DNA of 64,000 bases from Novosphingobium sp. FKTRR1 (GTDB taxonomy: Bacteria; Pseudomonadota; Alphaproteobacteria; Sphingomonadales; Sphingomonadaceae), in contig NZ_JAIZDA010000005.1 in NCBI RefSeq assembly GCF_020404405.1, forward strand, positions 62,001-126,000. The letters are read 5' to 3'. The notes under the pieces were generated by a model. The model saw only the letters and a list, made by a program, of their open reading frames with translations, was not told where the DNA came from and searched no databases. Positions 1 through 9,491 of this stretch are shown piece by piece (within the stretch, counting starts at the first letter, position 1; the number at the start of each line of letters is the position of its first letter). Both the position numbers and the translations under genes were made by a program.

Positions 1-1178
1 TCAGCTTCACCGAACTGACCACCGCCATCCCGCACGCAGGCGGCCCCTTCGCCTACGCCAGCCGCGCGTTCGGCCCATTTGGCGGCGCGGTTGCGGGGTT
101 TGCCACGCTGGTGGAGTTCCTGTTCGGACCGCCTGCCATCGCGCTGGCCATCGGCGCGTACCTCAAGGTCCAGTTCCCCGCGCTCGACCCGGTGCACGCC
201 GCGCTGGGGGCTTATGTGGTGTTCATCACGCTCAACATCGTGGGCGTGCATATTGCCGCCACGTTCGAGCTGTTCGTCACCATTCTGGCAGTCGGCGAGC
301 TGCTCGTATTCATGGGCGTGGTCCAGCCCGCGTTCCATCTCAGCAGCTTCCTGAAGGGCGGCTGGGCGGGCTCCGACCACTTCACCCCCGCAGCCATTGG
401 CGGCATCTTCGCCTCGTTGCCGTTCGCCATCTGGTTCTTCCTTGCCATCGAAGGCGTGGCCATGGCCGCCGAGGAAGCCAAAGATCCGCGCCGGACCATC
501 CCCATCGCCTATGTCACCGGCATCGTCACGCTGGTCTTGCTCGCGCTGGGGGTGATGGTGTTTGCAGGCGGTTCGGGCGACTGGACGCAACTGGCCAACA
601 TCAACGATCCGCTGCCGCAGGCGATGAAGCGCGCGGTCGGCGAATCGAGCGGCTGGCTGCACATGCTGGTGGGGCTTGGCCTGTTCGGGCTGGTCGCCAG
701 CTTTCACGGCATCATCATGGGCTATGCGCGGCAGATTTTCGCGCTGGGCCGCGCCGGGTTCCTGCCGCCGGTGTTCGCCCGGCTGCACCCGCGTTTTCAC
801 ACCCCGCACGTGGCGACCGTGGCGGGCGGCGTGATCGGCGTAGCGACAATCCTCAGCGACAATTTCGTCCACATCGCCGGGCAATCGCTGACCGCCAGCG
901 TGGTGATCCTTGCCGCGTTCGGCGCGCTGCTGATGTACATCGTCTCGATGGCCGCCCTGTTCCGTCTGCGCCGCTCAGAGCCCGACCTCGTACGGCCATG
1001 GCGCGCCCCGCTCTACCCGTTCTTCCCCGCGCTGGCGCTGGTGCTGGCAAGCGTCGCCATCGTCACCATGGCCTGGAACAACCGCGAACTGGCGCTGATC
1101 TTTGCCGTGCTGATGAGCGGATCGGTCGGCGGCTCGCTGCTCTATCGGCGGGGGACTATGGCGAAGGTTGGGGAGTAA
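1..1178 (+). CDS. ethanolamine/amino-acid permease (APC superfamily), 5' truncated
   Basis: The frame is open from the first bases of the window, so the N-terminus lies outside. The visible 391 or so residues begin inside the conserved APC core (SFTELTTAIPHAGGPFAYA) and continue through about nine hydrophobic segments to a TAA stop. The AGGPFAYA stretch, the following PPAIALAIGAYL segment and the FFLAIEGVAMAAEEAKDP loop are what I associate with ethanolamine permeases (Eat/EutP type) rather than general amino-acid permeases. It should be an inner-membrane proton-coupled importer. Ethanolamine ammonia-lyase genes, if present, would be upstream of the window, so the substrate is inferred from family resemblance only. 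Confidence 0.75.
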   Translation, partial: SFTELTTAIPHAGGPFAYASRAFGPFGGAVAGFATLVEFLFGPPAIALAIGAYLKVQFPALDPVHAALGAYVVFITLNIVGVHIAATFELFVTILAVGELLVFMGVVQPAFHLSSFLKGGWAGSDHFTPAAIGGIFASLPFAIWFFLAIEGVAMAAEEAKDPRRTIPIAYVTGIVTLVLLALGVMVFAGGSGDWTQLANINDPLPQAMKRAVGESSGWLHMLVGLGLFGLVASFHGIIMGYARQIFALGRAGFLPPVFARLHPRFHTPHVATVAGGVIGVATILSDNFVHIAGQSLTASVVILAAFGALLMYIVSMAALFRLRRSEPDLVRPWRAPLYPFFPALALVLASVAIVTMAWNNRELALIFAVLMSGSVGGSLLYRRGTMAKVGE

Positions 1179-1204
1179 GCGAAGAGCCAACTCCTCCGAT
1201 TCCC

Positions 1205-1294
1205 GTCACGCTGAACTTGGTTCAGGGTCCGTCTCTCCGCCTGACACCGCAGCTTCCGGTGGAGGGATGGATGCTGAAACAAGTTCAGCATGAC
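1205..1294. repeat. inverted REP-like pair
   Basis: Two 26-base arms, 1205-1230 and 1269-1294, are inverted copies of each other with about 21 matches. Each contains its own short dyad around CTGAACTTGGTTCAG. The pair lies just downstream of the permease stop and could form a long hairpin. I recall similar elements dispersed in intergenic regions of sphingomonad genomes; copy number cannot be judged from this window. Confidence 0.65.
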
Positions 1295-1331
1295 GGAGGT
1301 TTGGAGCCATGCAGGCCAGAAGATACATGGG

Positions 1332-1637
1332 TTAGGAATTAGGGGGTAATTCTGCATTGTATGTAACCATGGAACTGCCCCCCTGAATTGCATCCACTAG
1401 CGCAGCGCGAAGATATTGCTCCGTCACTTCACTTGGCTCAATAGTTACTTCGCCCCCCTTTTGCAGGGTCACGAAATCCCATCCTTTTTCTGCTGCGATG
1501 CGGAATGCCTGCATTTCAGCCGTTTCAATGTCGAGGCATCGCACAAATATCATAAGCGCATGTCTGGCGCCATGCCTCCGATTGGCTGCCTGATCTGCGA
1601 CACCTTCCCCTTTGAAAGCGTAGATGCGCCCGTCCAT
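1332..1637 (-). CDS. hypothetical protein, about 101 aa
   Basis: I do not recognise the family. The start is the ATG at 1637, preceded by GGGGA seven bases upstream; an earlier TTG is possible. The protein is soluble, with a mixed alpha/beta look (HALMIFVRCLDIETAEMQAFRIAAEKGWDF in two parts) and no signal peptide or membrane segment. It begins 12 bases after the end of the RNA-ligase-like gene on the same strand, so the two are probably cotranscribed. Its base composition is clearly lower in GC than its neighbours, which hints at a recent arrival. Confidence 0.55.
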   Translation of the reverse strand: MDGRIYAFKGEGVADQAANRRHGARHALMIFVRCLDIETAEMQAFRIAAEKGWDFVTLQKGGEVTIEPSEVTEQYLRAALVDAIQGGSSMVTYNAELPPNS

Positions 1638-1649
1638 TTCCAATTCCCC

Positions 1650-2189
1650 TCACCCCCGGCCGCGAAAGCTCCATGTACCTGCTGCTTCCCACGGGCCGCC
1701 GCGATAGTGGTGGAGCGCCAGCCCTGCGAAGCTGAATGGGGCATCCCAGCTTTGCGTCGCCAGTTCGGCTTGCAGCGCCTTGGCCTCGGCGCGCGTGACC
1801 TTGTTCTGAACCGTCACGTGCAGGCGGGGGCGCGCCTGATCCTGCGCGGTCAGCAGGCCGTGGAAGCGGTCGGCGATGTCGGCGCGAAGATCGAGCATTG
1901 CCTCTGAACGGATGCGCAGCGCGGTGCCGCCGCCAAGGTCCATCAACCCGTCAAGCTGCGCCGCCGGAGCCGCGCGGGTGCGGCACAAGTCGGCCAGCAC
2001 CTGCCGTGCCTCCTCAAACACGAAACCCGGCAGCGCGTGGAACAGCGTGACGTGCGCCGACAGGTGGTTGCGTTCGGGCGGAAAGTGCGCGCGGCGCAAG
2101 CCCTCGGCGCGGCCTTGCAGCGCGGCGGGAAGCGTGGCCGTGACAATCAGCGGGGCGGATGGCGGCAGAGCGGTCGGCAGGGATTCCAT
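1650..2189 (-). CDS. 2'-5' RNA ligase / phosphoesterase (2H) family protein
   Basis: The protein of about 179 residues carries two H-x-T motifs about 80 residues apart (HVTLFHAL and HVTVQNKV). These are the signature of the 2H phosphoesterase superfamily (LigT/ThpR, cyclic phosphodiesterases). Members open 2',3'-cyclic phosphates or join tRNA halves through 2'-5' bonds in vitro; the in vivo role is usually unclear. I chose the ATG at 2189; the upstream TTG at 2207 is less likely. No signal peptide is seen, so it should be cytoplasmic. It appears to share a transcript with the small downstream hypothetical gene. Confidence 0.8.
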   Translation of the reverse strand: MESLPTALPPSAPLIVTATLPAALQGRAEGLRRAHFPPERNHLSAHVTLFHALPGFVFEEARQVLADLCRTRAAPAAQLDGLMDLGGGTALRIRSEAMLDLRADIADRFHGLLTAQDQARPRLHVTVQNKVTRAEAKALQAELATQSWDAPFSFAGLALHHYRGGPWEAAGTWSFRGRG

Positions 2190-2489
2190 GCCAAGGCCAT
2201 AGCGCAAAAAGGGCCGCGCGCGGCGACCCTGATGGGAAACTTTTCTCTATCGGAAAGTCGTTGCGGGAACGTTCGGCCGGGGAGTCGTAGCCCGGGTGGA
2301 TGGAGGGTTCGGCAAGGCCGGAACGTTCCCGCGAGAGACTTCGCTTGCCTTCCGGGCTTTCCGGTTGGTTAGCGCTGCCTACGGACTAAGTATTAGGGTG
2401 CAATCCTTAGCAAAACCTTAAAGAGTCGCGCATTTGTCGCCGGGAAACCCCCACTTTCGCGCCAATCTGGAGGCACTTTGCGCCTCGGC
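2190..2489. other. intergenic stretch with an inverted repeat
   Basis: No convincing gene is seen. It contains an inverted repeat whose arms, CGGGAACGTTCGGCC (2264-2278) and GGCCGGAACGTTCCCG (2316-2331), match except for one base. The core GAACGTTC is itself palindromic. The stretch from about 2380 to 2435 is AT-richer than the surroundings (TTAGGGTGCAATCCTTAGC, then AAAACCTTAAAG) and may hold a promoter or processed RNA, but nothing recognisable. Confidence 0.4.
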
Positions 2490-3473
2490 TCAAAGCTCGC
2501 CCTTGGCCTTGCGCAGCGCAAACCAGCGCGCGACGTTGCGGTTGTGCTCTTCCAGCGTGGTGGCAAACTGGTGCCCGCCGGTGCCATCGGCAACCATGTA
2601 CAGCGCGTCGGTTTGCGCCGGATGCAGCACCGCCTCGATCGAATCGCGGCCAGGATTGGTGATCGCACCCCGCGGCAGCCCGACCATGGTGTAGGTGTTG
2701 TATCCGTTCACCGCCTGAATCTCGGACTGGCGGATGCGGCGGCCCAGCGGCTTGCCCCGTGTGATCGGATAGATGATCGTGGGATCGGCCTGCAACAGCA
2801 TGCCGTTGCGCAGACGGTTGGAGTAAAGCCCTGCGACCATGCGCCGTTCCGAGGGCTTGCCGGTCTCTTTCTCGACGATGGCGGCCAGAATCACCGCTTC
2901 CTGCGGGGTCTTGGCGACAGTGTCATGGGCACGCTTGTCCCACAGTTCGGCCAGCGTGCGGTCCATCGCCGTCTGCATCCGCTGCAACACCGCCGCGCGC
3001 GATTCGCCGCGCTGGAAGGCATAACTGTCAGGCAGGACGCTGCCGTCCGGCGGCACGGCCACCGTACCGGTAAGCAGCGGCTGTGCCATCAGCCGTTCCT
3101 GCACCATGATCGAGGGCAGACCTTCGGGGATCGTGACAAGCCGCCGCAGCACGCCTTCCTGCCCTTGCAGGATGGCCAGAATGCGCGCCGCGCTGGCATT
3201 GGCAGGCAGGCTGAACTCACCGGCCTTGAGCCCGCCAGCGCTGCCCAGCAGCCGCGCGCGCAGGCGGAAGGCGCTGGCCGAGCCGATCAGTCCCTGCTCT
3301 TCCAGCCGCGCGGCGACAACGGTCAAGCCGGCGCCCTCGGGCACCTGAAACGCCGTTTCCTTGTCAGCCGGGCCGGGACCATACCAGCCGTACAGGAACC
3401 AGCCCGCATAAAGCAGGCCGAGCAAAAGCGCCGCCAGTGCGGCTGAGCGGAGCGGTCCGAGACGACGGATCAT
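2490..3473 (-). CDS. mltG: endolytic murein transglycosylase MltG
   Basis: The 327-residue protein has one N-terminal transmembrane helix (residues 9-29) and then a LysM-like and YceG catalytic domain in the periplasm. The catalytic motif AAIVEKETGKPSER is at about 197-210. The family stretches LQADPTIIYP and NTYTMVGLPRGAITNPG are also present. MltG cuts nascent glycan strands and is thought to set their length as a terminator of glycan polymerisation. Length matches the family. It follows fabF on the same strand, the order acpP-fabF-mltG being common in alphaproteobacteria. The 110-base gap before it is unusual (see findings). Confidence 0.95.
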   Translation of the reverse strand: MIRRLGPLRSAALAALLLGLLYAGWFLYGWYGPGPADKETAFQVPEGAGLTVVAARLEEQGLIGSASAFRLRARLLGSAGGLKAGEFSLPANASAARILAILQGQEGVLRRLVTIPEGLPSIMVQERLMAQPLLTGTVAVPPDGSVLPDSYAFQRGESRAAVLQRMQTAMDRTLAELWDKRAHDTVAKTPQEAVILAAIVEKETGKPSERRMVAGLYSNRLRNGMLLQADPTIIYPITRGKPLGRRIRQSEIQAVNGYNTYTMVGLPRGAITNPGRDSIEAVLHPAQTDALYMVADGTGGHQFATTLEEHNRNVARWFALRKAKGEL

Positions 3474-3583
3474 GCCTTGTCTGCCTTTTGCCCGCGCCCT
3501 GCCCCGGGCTTTGCTTCGCGCCCCGCTTCTGACTTTGCCTTTGGCCCCGCCATTACCTTTGCCCGGAGTCCTGCGGTTTGCGC

Positions 3584-4840
3584 TCAGAGCGCCTTGACCA
3601 CGACACTGGCGTTGGTGCCGCCAAATCCGAACGAATTGTTGAGCGCGGCGCGCACGACACGCTTTTTGGCGACGTGCGGCACCAGATCGACGCCCTCTGT
3701 GCCCTCATCGGGGTTATCGAGGTTGAGCGTGGGCGGCACGATCTGGTCGCGGATCGACAGGATGCAGAAAATCGTTTCGACCGCACCCGCGCCACCCAGC
3801 AAGTGACCGATCGCGCTTTTGGTCGACGACATCGAGACATTGCCGATGGCATCGCCGAACAGCCGCTTGACCGAGGCCAGTTCGATGGTGTCGGCCATCG
3901 TCGAGGTGCCGTGGGCGTTGACATAATCGATGTCGGCAGGGGTCATGCCCGCCTTCTTCAACGCCATTTCCATCGAGCGGAACGCGCCAGAGCCATCGGG
4001 GTGCGGCGCGGTGACGTGATAGGCATCGCCTGACAGGCCATATCCGACCACTTCGGCATAGATTTTGGCCCCGCGCGCCTTGGCATGCTCGTACTCCTCG
4101 AGCACCACCACGCCCGCGCCTTCGCCCATGACGAAGCCGTCGCGGTCCTTGTCATAAGGGCGGCTGGCCTGTTCGGGGCGGTCGTTGAAACTGCAGTTGA
4201 GCGCGCGGGCCTGTGCGAAACCCGCGATGCCGATCGGGCAGATCGTGCTTTCCGCACCGCCTGCCAGCATGATGTCGGCATCGTCATCGCGAATCATCCG
4301 CGCGGCATCGCCGATCGAGTGCGCGCCGGTGGAGCAGGCGGTGACGACCGCGTGGTTCGGTCCCATCAAGCCGTACTTGATCGAGACCTGACCCGAGATC
4401 AGGTTGATCAGGCGGCCGTGGACGAAGTGCGGTGAAACGCGGCCCGGCCCCTTTTCAGCGAGCACGAGCGATTCGCTTTCGATCCCCGGCAATCCGCCGA
4501 TGCCCGAGCCGATCGAGCAGCCCGCGCGCAGCCGCGTGGCTTCATCCATTTCGGTGAGGCCCGCGTCTTCGAGCGCCTGTCCTGCGGCATCGATACCGAA
4601 CACGATGAACGGATCGACCTGGCGCTGGATCTTGTGATCCACGCGCTTGCCCGCATCAAAGCCATATTCATGGCCCGCAGGCTTCACTTCGCAGGCGATG
4701 CGGCACTTCTGGTCGCTGGCGTCGAACTTCGTGATCGGCCCGGCACCGGACTTTCCGGCAAGCAGGTTGGCCCACACGGTTTCGACGTCCGCGCCGAGCG
4801 GGGTGACGAGGCCAAGACCGGTTACGACGACACGACGCAT
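3584..4840 (-). CDS. fabF: 3-oxoacyl-[acyl-carrier-protein] synthase II FabF
   Basis: This 418-residue thiolase-fold condensing enzyme elongates acyl-ACP with malonyl-ACP in fatty-acid synthesis in the cytoplasm. The active site is complete: Cys169 in VTACSTGAHS, His310 in VNAHGTST, and Lys341 and His346 in KSAIGHLLGG. The glycine-rich C-terminal NNSFGFGGTNAS is also intact. The ATG at 4840 is the natural start. It lies about 140 bases downstream of acpP, whose product is its carrier, and upstream of mltG, forming a likely operon. Confidence 0.97.
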   Translation of the reverse strand: MRRVVVTGLGLVTPLGADVETVWANLLAGKSGAGPITKFDASDQKCRIACEVKPAGHEYGFDAGKRVDHKIQRQVDPFIVFGIDAAGQALEDAGLTEMDEATRLRAGCSIGSGIGGLPGIESESLVLAEKGPGRVSPHFVHGRLINLISGQVSIKYGLMGPNHAVVTACSTGAHSIGDAARMIRDDDADIMLAGGAESTICPIGIAGFAQARALNCSFNDRPEQASRPYDKDRDGFVMGEGAGVVVLEEYEHAKARGAKIYAEVVGYGLSGDAYHVTAPHPDGSGAFRSMEMALKKAGMTPADIDYVNAHGTSTMADTIELASVKRLFGDAIGNVSMSSTKSAIGHLLGGAGAVETIFCILSIRDQIVPPTLNLDNPDEGTEGVDLVPHVAKKRVVRAALNNSFGFGGTNASVVVKAL

Positions 4841-4890
4841 TGAATTCTCCGGATAACAAGCAAACAGGCCCAGCCCCCTTTTTCAAAGGG

Positions 4891-4958
4891 CTGAGCCTGC
4901 CGAAGTTTTCCCCTGCCACCGCACTCGCGCGGACGGCAGCCCGTCGGCAAGCTCAGGG
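4891..4958. repeat. REP-like inverted pair between acpP and fabF
   Basis: CTGAGCCTGCCGAAG (4891-4905) and CCGTCGGCAAGCTCAGGG (4941-4958) are imperfect inverted copies separated by about 35 bases. A short hairpin-forming run (CCCTTTTTCAAAGGG) lies just beside them at about 4876-4890. On the transcribed strand this could form a stem-loop that modulates the acpP to fabF message ratio, since ACP is needed in excess. That role is inference. Confidence 0.5.
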
Positions 4959-4978
4959 CAAAACGGGGTTGTGGGCAA

Positions 4979-5215
4979 TCAGCCCTTGTTTTCGTCGATG
5001 TACTTGATCGCGTCCGAAACGGTCGAGATCTTCTCGGCCGCATCGTCAGGAATCTCGACGCCAAATTCTTCTTCAAAAGCCATCACCAGCTCGACGATGT
5101 CGAGCGAATCGGCACCAAGATCATCGATGAAGCTTGCGTCTTCGGTGACCTTGTCGGCCTCAACGCCGAGGTGCTCGACAACGATCTTCTTAACGCGGTC
5201 GGCGGTATCGCTCAT
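4979..5215 (-). CDS. acpP: acyl carrier protein AcpP
   Basis: A 78-residue acidic four-helix protein with the phosphopantetheine attachment motif GADSLD, Ser37 being the modified residue. It carries growing acyl chains in type II fatty-acid synthesis and for lipid A precursors. Length and sequence are typical of the family, for example [20 protein letters not shown]. It is the first gene of the acpP-fabF-mltG cluster on the minus strand. Confidence 0.98.
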   Translation of the reverse strand: MSDTADRVKKIVVEHLGVEADKVTEDASFIDDLGADSLDIVELVMAFEEEFGVEIPDDAAEKISTVSDAIKYIDENKG

Positions 5216-5364
5216 TACTCTGCCCCTTCGAAGGAAACGGGTTGTTGTGCCAGTTCAGGAGATCGCCCTAATGGGCGGAACGAAAGCTGGCAAGTGGGAC
5301 GCTGCGGGACGCCCGTGTGGTGCGCCCCGCGACGATACGATTTTTGTGGCTTGCGCCAAGGCTA

Positions 5365-7146
5365 TCACCCCTTGGACGGCTCCACCACGCGCAAATGCAG
5401 CTCGCGCAGTTGCTTGAACTCGGCCGGAGACGGTGCGCCCATCAGCAGATCCTCGGCGCGCTGGTTCATCGGGAACAGCGAGATCTCGCGCAAGTTCTGC
5501 ACCCCGCACAGCAGCATGACCACGCGGTCGACGCCTGCCGCCATCCCGCCGTGCGGCGGCGCGCCGTACTGGAAGGCACGGTAAAGGCCGCCAAAGCGCT
5601 CCTCCACGTCCTGCTTGCTCAGGCCAACGATCTCGAACGCGCGAACCATCGTTTCGGGCGACTGGTTGCGGATCGAGCCCGAGGCAATCTCGTAGCCGTT
5701 GCAGACGAGATCGTACTGATAGGCCTTGATCGTCAGCGGATCCTGATTGTTGAGCGCATCGAGCCCGCCTTGTGGCATCGAGAACGGGTTGTGGCTGAAT
5801 TCGACCTTCTTGTTGTCCTCGTCCCATTCATAGAACGGGAAATCGACGATCCAGCACAGATCGAACCGGCTCTTGTCGATCAGGCCAAGCTGGTCGGCCA
5901 CGCGGGTCCGGGCAAGACCCGCCAGCTTTGCCGCCTGCGCTTCCTTGCCAGCGGCGAAGAAGCAACCGTCATCGGGACCAAGGCCCAGCGCATCGAACAG
6001 CGCGGCCATCTTGTCCTCGCCATGGTTCTTGGCGATCGGACCGCCGAACACGCCGCCCTTGCGGGTGGCATAGCCAAGCCCGGCATGGCCTTCGGCACGC
6101 GCCCAGTCGTTCATCTCGTCGAAGAACTTGCGGCTCTTGTCGGCGGTGTTCGGCGCCGGGATCAGGCGCACGGTGCCGCCGCCACCGACGATCTTCTCGA
6201 ACAGGCCGAAGCCAGAACTGCGGAACTCCTCAGTGACATCACGGATGATGATCGGGTTGCGCAAGTCGGGCTTGTCCGAGCCGTACTTGAGGATCGCCTC
6301 ATCGTAAGGAATGCGCGGGAAGCTGCCGATCGGCGTCACCGCCTTGCCCTCGGCAAAGCTTTCGAACACCGAACCGATCACCGGCTCCATCGTTTCCCAG
6401 ACTTCTTCCTGGGTGACGAAGCTCATTTCCAGATCGAGTTGATAGAACTCGCCCGGCAGACGGTCGGCGCGCGGATCTTCGTCGCGGAAGCACGGCGCAA
6501 TCTGGAAATAGCGGTCGAAACCGGCCACCATCAGCAACTGCTTGTACTGCTGCGGCGCCTGCGGCAGCGCATAGAACTTGCCCGGATGAATGCGGCTGGG
6601 CACGAGGAAGTCGCGCGCGCCTTCGGGGCTGGAGGCGGTCAGGATCGGGGTGGAGTATTCCGCAAAACCGGCATCTTCCATGCGGCGGCGCATTTCGCGC
6701 ACGATCTTGGTCCGCTTGACGATGTTGGCGTGCAGTGTCTCACGACGCAGATCGAGGAAGCGATAACGCAGACGGATATCCTCAGGATATTCCTGCTCGC
6801 CCGCCACCGGCAGCGGCAGTTCTTCGGCCGCGGCCAGCACCGTGGCGGTACGGGCATAGACCTCGATCGCGCCGGTCGCCAGGTTGGCGTTGACGGTCCC
6901 GGCGCTGCGCGCTTTGACCTCGCCCTCGATGGTGACGACCGATTCGACCCGCAGGCCTTCGAGCAGCGCCAGCGCCGGGCTGTCGGCATCGGCGACGATC
7001 TGGGTCATGCCATAGTGATCGCGCAAATCGACGAACAGCACGCCGCCGTGATCGCGCTTGCGATGGACCCAACCCGACAGCCGCACGGAGGCGCCAACGT
7101 CGGTCAGCGTCAGGGCGCCGCAGGTGTGGGAGCGATAAGGATGCAT
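5365..7146 (-). CDS. aspS: aspartyl-tRNA synthetase AspS
   Basis: This 593-residue class II aminoacyl-tRNA synthetase has an N-terminal OB-fold anticodon-binding domain ([20 protein letters not shown]), motif 2 ([12 protein letters not shown] followed by [10 protein letters not shown]), the bacterial GAD insertion, and motif 3 ([19 protein letters not shown]). The start is the ATG at 7146 ([10 protein letters not shown]), preceded by a GGAAAGAG ribosome site; a longer frame from 7197 lacks support. Many alphaproteobacterial enzymes of this type also charge tRNA-Asn, which cannot be read here. It is divergent from rnd, with about 140 bases between the starts. Confidence 0.97.
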   Translation of the reverse strand: MHPYRSHTCGALTLTDVGASVRLSGWVHRKRDHGGVLFVDLRDHYGMTQIVADADSPALALLEGLRVESVVTIEGEVKARSAGTVNANLATGAIEVYARTATVLAAAEELPLPVAGEQEYPEDIRLRYRFLDLRRETLHANIVKRTKIVREMRRRMEDAGFAEYSTPILTASSPEGARDFLVPSRIHPGKFYALPQAPQQYKQLLMVAGFDRYFQIAPCFRDEDPRADRLPGEFYQLDLEMSFVTQEEVWETMEPVIGSVFESFAEGKAVTPIGSFPRIPYDEAILKYGSDKPDLRNPIIIRDVTEEFRSSGFGLFEKIVGGGGTVRLIPAPNTADKSRKFFDEMNDWARAEGHAGLGYATRKGGVFGGPIAKNHGEDKMAALFDALGLGPDDGCFFAAGKEAQAAKLAGLARTRVADQLGLIDKSRFDLCWIVDFPFYEWDEDNKKVEFSHNPFSMPQGGLDALNNQDPLTIKAYQYDLVCNGYEIASGSIRNQSPETMVRAFEIVGLSKQDVEERFGGLYRAFQYGAPPHGGMAAGVDRVVMLLCGVQNLREISLFPMNQRAEDLLMGAPSPAEFKQLRELHLRVVEPSKG

Positions 7147-7288
7147 CGAGGCTCTTTCCAATCGGTCTGCAATCGGGCAGGTGACGGAGGCGGCCAAGAG
7201 GCGAAGGCCGCCGTTTTGTCAAGCCGCCGTCCCCGGCAGGGGGCACCACGCACCCTCGCGGACTGCGCGGGCCATACAGAAAAGTCCG

Positions 7289-8581
7289 ATGAAGATACAT
7301 CCACTGATCACCACGACCGAGGCGCTGGCCGATCTTTGTGCCCGCCTGTCCAAGGCCAATTTCGTTGCCGTCGATACCGAGTTCATGCGCGAGAACACGT
7401 ATTGGCCGGAATTGTGCCTGGTCCAGATCGCCGACGAGCATGAAGCCGCGGCCATCGACCCGCTGGCGCAGGGCATCGATCTGACCCCCTTGCTCGACCT
7501 GCTGGTCGACAACGAGGACGTGCTCAAGGTGTTTCACGCAGGCGGACAGGACGTGGAAATCGTCTACAACCTGACAGGACGCACCCCGCACCCGATCTTC
7601 GACACGCAGATCGCGATGATGGCAATCAGCCAGTCCGAACAGATCGGCTATTCCAATCTGGTCGAAAGCTGGCTGGGCTTTTCGATCGACAAGGGCGCGC
7701 GCTTCACCGACTGGAGCCGCCGTCCGTTGAGCGAGCGGCAGATCGACTATGCGATCGGCGACGTCACCCATCTTGCAAAGATCTTCCCGCGCATGCTCAA
7801 GCGCCTGATCAAGACCGGGCGCGGCGAATGGCTGGATATCGAGATGGAGCGGCTGGCCGATCCCGAAAACTACCGCTCCGATCCCGAAACCGTGTGGCAG
7901 AAAATCCGCGCGCCCAGCCGCAACCCGGCGGTGCTGGGGCGCTTGAAGGCCCTGGCCGGCTGGCGCGAGCGCGAGGCGATGGACAAGAACATCCCGCGCG
8001 GCCGGATCATGCGCGACGAAACGCTGGCCGATATCGCCAGCCACCCGCCACGTGAACAGCACGAACTGGCCAAAGTGCGCGGGCTGTCGAGCGGCTGGCG
8101 GGAAAACGACATCGGCCGTCGGCTGATGCAGTGCCTCGCCGATGCCAAGCCGCTGACCGATGCGGAAATGCCCCCGCGCGCGCCGCGTGGCGCTCCGCTG
8201 GGCAAGGAAGGCGCGCTGGTCGCAGACCTGCTCAAGCTGCTGCTCAAGATCCGCGGCCGCGAGATCGACATCGCCGCCCGCCTACTGGCGCGTACCGATG
8301 ACCTTGAGGCGCTGGCCGCCGGGCAGCGCAAGGGACTGGCCGTGCTGGAAGGCTGGCGGTTCGAGCAGTTCGGTCGCGATGCGCTTGAACTCGTCGAAGG
8401 CAAGCTGGCGTTCGCGGTCGTGGGCGGCAAGCTCAAGATGGCGCACATCGATGACATCGGCAACAACGGCGCGGCGCAGCCCGCCTCCGCTTTGGTCCAG
8501 GATGACGACGATGACGATGGTCCGTTGTTTCACGATGATGCGGCCAACGACGACGACACCACCGCCGGTGCGGACGACTGA
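7289..8581 (+). CDS. rnd: ribonuclease D
   Basis: The 430-residue protein has an N-terminal DEDD 3'-5' exonuclease domain: VAVDTEFMRENTYWPELCLVQ holds the DxE pair, VFHAGGQDVEIVY the second Asp, and the IDYAIGDVTHLAKIF motif the last. An HRDC domain follows from about residue 205. RNase D trims the 3' ends of tRNA and other stable RNAs. The C-terminus carries an extra run of acidic residues (DDDDDD and DDAANDDD), making it longer than the E. coli enzyme. I took ATG 7289 as the start because upstream residues look untranslated and overlap the aspS promoter. Confidence 0.93.
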   Translation: MKIHPLITTTEALADLCARLSKANFVAVDTEFMRENTYWPELCLVQIADEHEAAAIDPLAQGIDLTPLLDLLVDNEDVLKVFHAGGQDVEIVYNLTGRTPHPIFDTQIAMMAISQSEQIGYSNLVESWLGFSIDKGARFTDWSRRPLSERQIDYAIGDVTHLAKIFPRMLKRLIKTGRGEWLDIEMERLADPENYRSDPETVWQKIRAPSRNPAVLGRLKALAGWREREAMDKNIPRGRIMRDETLADIASHPPREQHELAKVRGLSSGWRENDIGRRLMQCLADAKPLTDAEMPPRAPRGAPLGKEGALVADLLKLLLKIRGREIDIAARLLARTDDLEALAAGQRKGLAVLEGWRFEQFGRDALELVEGKLAFAVVGGKLKMAHIDDIGNNGAAQPASALVQDDDDDDGPLFHDDAANDDDTTAGADD

Positions 8582-8594
8582 TCGGGCCTGAGGC

Positions 8595-9491
8595 ATGAGC
8601 ATCTACCTGCCCACGCTCAAGCAGTTGCAATACCTGGTTGCGCTGCACGAGCATGGCCATTTCGGCCGTGCGGCAGATGCCAGCTTCGTGTCGCAGTCGA
8701 CGCTTTCGGCAGGCTTGCGCGAACTCGAATCGCTGCTGGGGGTGACGCTGGTCGAGCGCACCCGCCGTGTCGTGCGCTTCACCCCGCTGGGCAATCAGGT
8801 GGTGGCCAAGGCGCATCGCCTGCTGCGCGAGGCGGAGGAACTGTCCGAGCTTGTCCAAAGCCACGGCGCGCCGCTGTCGGGCGAGTTGCGGATGAGCGTA
8901 ATCCCCACGATTGCGCCGTTCCTGCTGCCGCGCATCCTGCCGCGCCTGCGCTCAGAGCGGCCGCTGCTCAAGCTGTTCCTGCGCGAGGAGCCTAGCTCCG
9001 CCGCGATCGAATCGCTGCACCATGGCCGCGCCGATTGCGTGCTGCTGGCGCTGCCCTTTGCCACTGGCGAGGTAGAGGTGGAGCACTTGTTCAACGATCC
9101 GCTCTATGTCGCCTTTCCCAAGGACGACCCGCGCGATCCCCCCGAATTCGTGTCGCCTGCACTGATCGATGAAACCCGGCTGCTGTTGCTCGAGGACGGA
9201 CACTGCCTGAAGGAGCATGCGCTTGCCGCGTGCAACCGCCCCGAGATGCGCGCCAGTGCGACAATGATCGGTACCAGTCTGCACACGCTGGTGCAGATGG
9301 TCGATAATGGCCTTGGGCTGACGATGCTGCCCGAAATGGCGATCGATGCGGGCATCCTGCGCGACACGCGGATCGTGGCACGGCCGCTCAATTCGGACCA
9401 TGCCTATCGCGAGATCGCGCTGGTTTGGCGCAAGAACTCGCCAAGAAGCGAGGAATTCCGCATGCTGGCAACCGAACTGCGCGCCGGATGA
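8595..9491 (+). CDS. oxyR: hydrogen-peroxide sensor OxyR, LysR family
   Basis: This 298-residue regulator has an N-terminal winged-helix DNA-binding domain ([20 protein letters not shown]) and a substrate-binding-like C-terminal domain. The two peroxide-reactive cysteines of E. coli OxyR (199 and 208) are matched by Cys204 and Cys213 in [13 protein letters not shown], with the same spacing of nine. It should therefore be a true thiol peroxide sensor. It begins 13 bases after rnd and its stop overlaps the SMR start. No katG or ahpC lies nearby, so its targets are elsewhere. Confidence 0.92.
   Translation: MSIYLPTLKQLQYLVALHEHGHFGRAADASFVSQSTLSAGLRELESLLGVTLVERTRRVVRFTPLGNQVVAKAHRLLREAEELSELVQSHGAPLSGELRMSVIPTIAPFLLPRILPRLRSERPLLKLFLREEPSSAAIESLHHGRADCVLLALPFATGEVEVEHLFNDPLYVAFPKDDPRDPPEFVSPALIDETRLLLLEDGHCLKEHALAACNRPEMRASATMIGTSLHTLVQMVDNGLGLTMLPEMAIDAGILRDTRIVARPLNSDHAYREIALVWRKNSPRSEEFRMLATELRAG

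Noticed and set aside
5317..7443. A 708-codon frame antisense to aspS
   Set aside because: Covers aspS and the divergent promoter and would start inside rnd; no recognisable domain.
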